A DNA stretch of 25,940 nt. Source: Bacteroidaceae bacterium (GTDB lineage Bacteria; Bacteroidota; Bacteroidia; Bacteroidales; Bacteroidaceae). Made by a program: the position numbers and the translations under genes. Every line of letters starts with the position of its first letter. The first letter of the stretch is position 1. Location: contig JAFZSA010000040.1 of assembly GCA_017619585.1 (NCBI GenBank), positions 1 through 25,940 of the forward strand, read 5' to 3'. The notes under the pieces are model-generated. The model searched no databases and was not told the origin of the DNA. It worked only from the letters and a program-made list of their open reading frames with translations. Shown piece after piece: positions 23,202 to 25,940 of the stretch.

Positions 23202-23209
23202 TAAATTTG
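23202..23209 (+). promoter_or_regulatory. -7 box for the STM3941-like gene
   Basis: TAAATTTG fits TAnnTTTG and overlaps the ATG at 23207, so the later ATG at 23228 is the better start. Confidence 0.5.
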
Positions 23210-23227
23210 CAGAAAAAACTGAGCAAA

Positions 23228-23752
23228 ATGGAAGAAATAAAAATCTATCATTCCCCCTGGCGAATGCTGCTACTGCTCTTGATATGTGCTGGCGCTACTG
23301 CTGGTTCTATTTTTATGCTTCATCATCCAAAAACCGGTTTCCATGTGTTTGTGGCATGGCTTTGCATCGCATTTTTTGGTCTAGGTGGCCTATATATGCT
23401 TTATTACACGCTCAAAGAGAGTATATCAGATATACCGTACCTGACCATTACGGACACATCATGCACTATTATCCAAGGCGATAAGCACACAGTCATCAAC
23501 TTTGCCGACGTAGAATCGTTTGAAGTGGCAAGAATAAGAAACCAGGAATTTGTGACCATCCACTATAAACCGGATGTAGAGAATCAGAAAATAGAAAATG
23601 CAAGCATCCATGGTCGCATCCTCCGAGAGATGAATAAAGGGTTAGTGAATGCTCAGGAGATCATTGCTACTACAGGAACAAGCATGGAGACACAGGAGTT
23701 ATACAACCTGCTTAACGACCGACTAAGACGTTTGCATAATATTCACCATTAA
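23228..23752 (+). CDS. STM3941-family membrane protein
   Basis: From ATG 23228 the product is 174 residues. It begins MEEIKIYHSPWRMLLLLL, has two transmembrane segments (about 12-31 and 41-61) and then a soluble beta-rich domain (YLTITDTSCTIIQGDKHTVINFADVESFEV) and a helical C-terminus with Asn/Arg-rich ends. The E-I-x-I-Y-x-S-P-W-(K/R) start is the hallmark I recall for STM3941-family proteins, whose function is unknown; the cytosolic part looks PH-like. A longer frame from 23207 overlaps the -7 box. It ends in a TTAA shared with the convergent thioesterase stop. Confidence 0.75.
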   Translation: MEEIKIYHSPWRMLLLLLICAGATAGSIFMLHHPKTGFHVFVAWLCIAFFGLGGLYMLYYTLKESISDIPYLTITDTSCTIIQGDKHTVINFADVESFEVARIRNQEFVTIHYKPDVENQKIENASIHGRILREMNKGLVNAQEIIATTGTSMETQELYNLLNDRLRRLHNIHH

Positions 23753-24120
23753 AGCCTCTGCAAGAATTTCTCCTTGTCTACAATGAATCTTAGGTGAGTG
23801 CCCTCGCCAAGCAGCGTGTCGCCGCAATAGGCTGCCACCCTGAAAGATATCTTTTTGCCGTCAACCTTGGTCACCTCGGCTTCAGCCCTTACCACGGCAC
23901 CAACCTTGGAAGGCTTCAGGTGGGAAGACTCAATATGTCCGCCAACGGTTGTACAACCCTCTGGCAGTTCATCCTTAACGGCAAGCATGGCGGCATTCTC
24001 CATCAGTGCCATCATCATGGGAGTTGCCAGCACGGGCATATCGCCTGATTCTGCAGCAATAGCTGTCACAGCATCTGTAACGATCAGTTCACTTGTATGT
24101 TTCAATCCTGTTTCTATCAT
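23749..24120 (-). CDS. FlK-like hotdog-fold thioesterase
   Basis: The 123-residue hotdog protein contains LATPMMMALMENAAM and VGGHIESSHLKPS. T33, E41 and H67 have exactly the spacing (8 and 26 residues) of the T42/E50/H76 catalytic residues I recall for fluoroacetyl-CoA thioesterase FlK, so an acyl-CoA thioesterase role is likely. The acyl group is unknown; family relatives in gut bacteria are not known to act on fluoroacetate. It lies downstream of oxyR on the same strand with an 88-bp repeat-bearing gap, so co-transcription is possible. Its stop overlaps the stop of the convergent gene in TTAA. Confidence 0.85.
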   Translation of the reverse strand: MIETGLKHTSELIVTDAVTAIAAESGDMPVLATPMMMALMENAAMLAVKDELPEGCTTVGGHIESSHLKPSKVGAVVRAEAEVTKVDGKKISFRVAAYCGDTLLGEGTHLRFIVDKEKFLQRL

Positions 24121-24139
24121 ATCTTTTTTAGTTTAATTG

Positions 24140-24208
24140 CTTATTAGCCTAGGAGCTTAATTGGTTAGCGTAACTTTGATTTTTGAATTTTGAATTTTGA
24201 ATTTTGAC
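24140..24208. repeat. Repeat-bearing gap between oxyR and the thioesterase
   Basis: It contains GCCTAGGAGC, GGTTAGCG and three to four GAATTTT words. A plus-strand TAACTTTG box at 24171-24178 points towards oxyR antisense and has no gene ahead of it. Confidence 0.6.
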
Positions 24209-25138
24209 TTATAATCTAATTCCGTACTTCACTATATGCTCTTCCATCATCCCCTTGGGCATGAATCGTAACAGGGTATCCGTAATGGTCTTCAGCATGC
24301 GCTGACGAATGTAGTCCTCGCGTATGTAGAGCGAGATGCGTCGTTGCGACAGGTAGTCACCCTCTATGCGGCGCACGTTCTCGCGCTGCTGTTCCGAGAG
24401 GAATGGTAGGTGCATCTCAGGTATAATGGTGAAGCCCCCCACCTCATCCACAATGCGGATAAGGGTCTCTATGCTTCCTGCCTCATAGACACGGTTGCCC
24501 TTGGTCCTTGCCTTGCAGAAACTGAAGGCACTCTCACGCAGGCACTGTTCCTCCCTCATAATCCACATCTTCTCGTGCTCCAGGTTCTCGGGCCTGAACA
24601 CGGGCAGCTTGCGCCAGCAGCTCTCAGCCAGATATACCATAAACTGCTCTGTGTACAAGGGAATCTCCAGAATACCCTGACGCGCGTTCCCACTGATGGC
24701 AATGCCTGCATCCAGATGCCCTTGCTGCAGTTCGCCCAACATCACATCCGCTTTCATCTCTCGCACGGAGAGTCTGACCGTTGGGTAGCTCTCCACATAA
24801 TGACGGATGAACTTGGGCAGGATGTATGGCGCTATGGTAGGACCAACAGACAGGGTAAAATCACCACTGATGTCTCCCTTGTCTTCAGCCACCAGTTCCT
24901 TTATACGGCCTGCCTCAGCCAGAGTCTTCTTAGCCTGACTGATAATCTTCTCGCCGGCTGCCGTAGGAGTCACCTGTTTGTTGCTGCGCTCAAATATGCG
25001 CACATCCAGTTCCTCCTCCAGTTTCACCAGCATAGCACTAAGTGTTGGCTGCGAGATGCCACACTGCTCGGCTGCCTTGGCAAAGTTGCGCTGCCTGTCA
25101 ACCGCCACTATGTACTTCAGTTGTTGTAGAGTCATCAT
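24209..25138 (-). CDS. oxyR: OxyR, hydrogen-peroxide-sensing LysR regulator
   Basis: The 309-residue LysR-type regulator has the N-terminal HTH MTLQQLKYIVAVDRQRNFAKAA, CGISQPTLSAMLVKLEEELDV and ERSNKQVTPTAAGE, then a regulatory domain. The redox pair is present: C199 and C208 in CLRESAFSFC, the same residue numbers and 8-residue spacing as E. coli OxyR C199/C208 when counted from the first Met (25138); the true start may be the second Met (25135). On peroxide exposure the pair should form a disulfide and activate antioxidant genes such as catalase, ahpC or dps. It is divergent from the Fe-S membrane protein gene at 25285, with a dyad between (25212-25231). A -7 box lies at 25198-25205. Confidence 0.95.
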   Translation of the reverse strand: MMTLQQLKYIVAVDRQRNFAKAAEQCGISQPTLSAMLVKLEEELDVRIFERSNKQVTPTAAGEKIISQAKKTLAEAGRIKELVAEDKGDISGDFTLSVGPTIAPYILPKFIRHYVESYPTVRLSVREMKADVMLGELQQGHLDAGIAISGNARQGILEIPLYTEQFMVYLAESCWRKLPVFRPENLEHEKMWIMREEQCLRESAFSFCKARTKGNRVYEAGSIETLIRIVDEVGGFTIIPEMHLPFLSEQQRENVRRIEGDYLSQRRISLYIREDYIRQRMLKTITDTLLRFMPKGMMEEHIVKYGIRL

Positions 25139-25180
25139 TCAAAATTCAAAAATCAAAATTCAAAATCCGCTAACCGCTTT
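25137..25180. repeat. CAAAATT and CTAACCGC repeat words upstream of oxyR
   Basis: Degenerate CAAAATTCAAAAATCAAAATT copies followed by CTAACCGC lie between the oxyR start and its -7 box, so they would be part of the oxyR 5' leader. Confidence 0.65.
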
Positions 25181-25197
25181 AATAGATAAATCCGATG

Positions 25198-25205
25198 CAA
25201 AGATA
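25198..25205 (-). promoter_or_regulatory. -7 box for oxyR
   Basis: The minus strand reads TATCTTTG, about 60 bp upstream of the oxyR start. Confidence 0.65.
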
Positions 25206-25211
25206 GAAAAA

Positions 25212-25231
25212 ATGATTCATATATCTATCAT
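25212..25231. promoter_or_regulatory. Candidate OxyR/LysR operator dyad between divergent promoters
   Basis: ATGATTCATATATCTATCAT is a 16/20 dyad (ATGATxxATATATxxATCAT) centred near 25221.5, almost midway between the oxyR -7 box (25198-25205) and the plus-strand -7 box (25240-25247). LysR-type regulators often bind such T-rich dyads; assignment to OxyR is inference from position. Confidence 0.5.
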
Positions 25232-25239
25232 AATTGCCT

Positions 25240-25247
25240 TACCTTTG
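25240..25247 (+). promoter_or_regulatory. -7 box for the Fe-S membrane protein
   Basis: TACCTTTG fits TAnnTTTG, 37 bp before ATG 25285. Confidence 0.6.
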
Positions 25248-25284
25248 CAAAAAATTTCAAGGGATTTAATATAAAATAAGGAAT

Positions 25285-25940
25285 ATGGAAAAGAAAAAAA
25301 GAAATTTTCACCGTCACTTAAGCACTCCGGGGTTGGACCTCTACTGGATCATCATCGCGTACATTATTATCGGATGGTTCTATCCTGTGATTGGTCTCAT
25401 TGCACTTATCTGTATGATTGGTCCTGTGCTCACCTCCATCTGGCGAGGTCGCTTCTGGTGTGGTAATGTCTGTCCGCGTGGCAATATGTATGACCGCCTG
25501 CTATCCAAGTACTCGCCCCACAAGCCGATTCCCGCTTTTGTGCGCACCTTCGGTTTCCGTCTGTTCATGGTGTTCTTCATCTTCGGAATGTTCGGCCTGC
25601 AACTTACGCTGAATGTACCCTGGAGCCAGGGAGGACTGGCCATGTGGAGCGGCATCGGTCGTGTGTTCTGGACAATTATCGTCGTAACAACCATCGTCGG
25701 CATTATCCTCTCGTTCATCTATGCACCACGCACCTGGTGTTCGTTCTGCCCCATGGGAACCATCTCACGCTGGGTAACTCCCAAGCATAAGCCGTTGCCC
25801 AAGCCCTACACCAGCGTCCATGTTGCCAGCACCTGCAGCCTCAAGTGCAAGAACTGTGCCCGTTTCTGTCCCATGCAGCTTACACCCTATGACAGTAAGG
25901 GAGAAGAGGTAGGCTATCTGCACCCCGACTGCATCAAGTG
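25285..25940 (+). CDS. 4Fe-4S polyferredoxin-type membrane protein (partial)
   Basis: The open frame runs off the window; 218 residues are visible. It has an initial basic stretch (MEKKKRNFHRHL), a transmembrane helix (about 18-45), RFWCGNVCPRG (CxxxCP), further transmembrane helices (about 90-150) and CSFCPMG, then a ferredoxin-like CSLKCKNCARFCP. Cys-rich clusters between membrane helices are typical of NapH/MauN/YccM-type membrane iron-sulfur proteins, which move electrons across or within the inner membrane. The electron partner is not visible here. It is divergent from oxyR with 146 bp between, suggesting a peroxide-linked role (inference). The ATG lies after aataaggaat, a weak ribosome site. 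Confidence 0.82.
   Translation, partial: MEKKKRNFHRHLSTPGLDLYWIIIAYIIIGWFYPVIGLIALICMIGPVLTSIWRGRFWCGNVCPRGNMYDRLLSKYSPHKPIPAFVRTFGFRLFMVFFIFGMFGLQLTLNVPWSQGGLAMWSGIGRVFWTIIVVTTIVGIILSFIYAPRTWCSFCPMGTISRWVTPKHKPLPKPYTSVHVASTCSLKCKNCARFCPMQLTPYDSKGEEVGYLHPDCIK

Noticed and set aside
24410..25129. 239-residue plus-strand ORF antisense to oxyR
   Set aside because: It overlaps oxyR almost entirely; oxyR is certain from its HTH and C199/C208.
25203..25228. E. coli-style OxyR box (ATAG-N7-CTAT-N7-ATAG-N7-CTAT) near oxyR
   Set aside because: ATAG at 25203 and CTAT at 25225 are present but the 18-bp gap does not match the order of the consensus; the ATGAT/ATCAT dyad is the better candidate.
1..25940. 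tRNA, rRNA, insertion sequence or integrase
   Set aside because: Nothing resembling a cloverleaf, rRNA segment, transposase or recombinase was recognised on either strand.

Overview
The window looks like a chromosomal stretch from a Bacteroidales bacterium, most likely Prevotella or a close relative (Prevotellaceae). The evidence is Bacteroidota-type promoters (-7 boxes of the form TAnnTTTG, usually without a Shine-Dalgarno sequence), three secreted proteins ending in a type IX secretion (T9SS) style tail (YDLSGR ... GIYIQNGKKV), an HU plus 'smalltalk' pair, and intergenic low-complexity repeats built from GGTTAG, CTTGCCC, GTCAACTT and GAATTTT/GAATTAT words, which I associate with Prevotella genomes. 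No rRNA, tRNA, CRISPR array, transposase or phage structural gene was seen.

Layout. 1-520: the 3' end of an HU-family gene with a Gly/Asn tail, a 31-residue smalltalk protein and a terminator. 620-3882: a secreted phytase-like esterase converging on a secreted C10 (streptopain-like) cysteine protease. 4131-7877 (minus): a 1185-residue GLUG-repeat surface protein followed by a 56-residue small gene with a near-perfect Shine-Dalgarno. 8177-9492 (plus): an HU domain fused to a probable winged helix, preceded by an unusual regulatory region with four palindromes on an exact 21-bp period, then a SUI1/YciH-type factor. 9855-15401: an 1848-residue LamG/GLUG T9SS cargo with a strong terminator. 15616-18027: a secreted C69 dipeptidase converging on a ZIP metal transporter. 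18028-18746: a repeat-rich spacer with a small secreted peptide ORF and a hairpin-rich element behind an orphan promoter. 18747-22141: a SAM methyltransferase, then a nitroreductase, an iron alcohol dehydrogenase and a metallo-beta-lactamase-fold hydrolase in a row. 22277-23752: a Bro-N/Fic fusion and an STM3941-like membrane protein. 23749-25138 (minus): an FlK-like hotdog thioesterase and OxyR. 25285-end: a divergent polyferredoxin-type membrane protein, cut by the window edge.

How it fits together. The left two thirds is largely an exported-protein region: two large surface proteins, two secreted peptidases and a phytase-like enzyme, consistent with peptide and nutrient scavenging at the cell surface. 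The right third is cytoplasmic or membrane redox and stress housekeeping, with OxyR divergent from an Fe-S membrane protein across a shared dyad.

Most notable observations: the 21-bp-period palindrome array in the HU-winged-helix leader; a structured element at 18463-18560 with its own promoter box; low-complexity repeats that occur both between genes and in frame inside genes (three T9SS tails and a ZIP transporter loop); two small genes easily missed by gene callers; and a start-less open frame abutting the Bro-N/Fic gene. Family names come from recognising motifs by eye; no database search was run.
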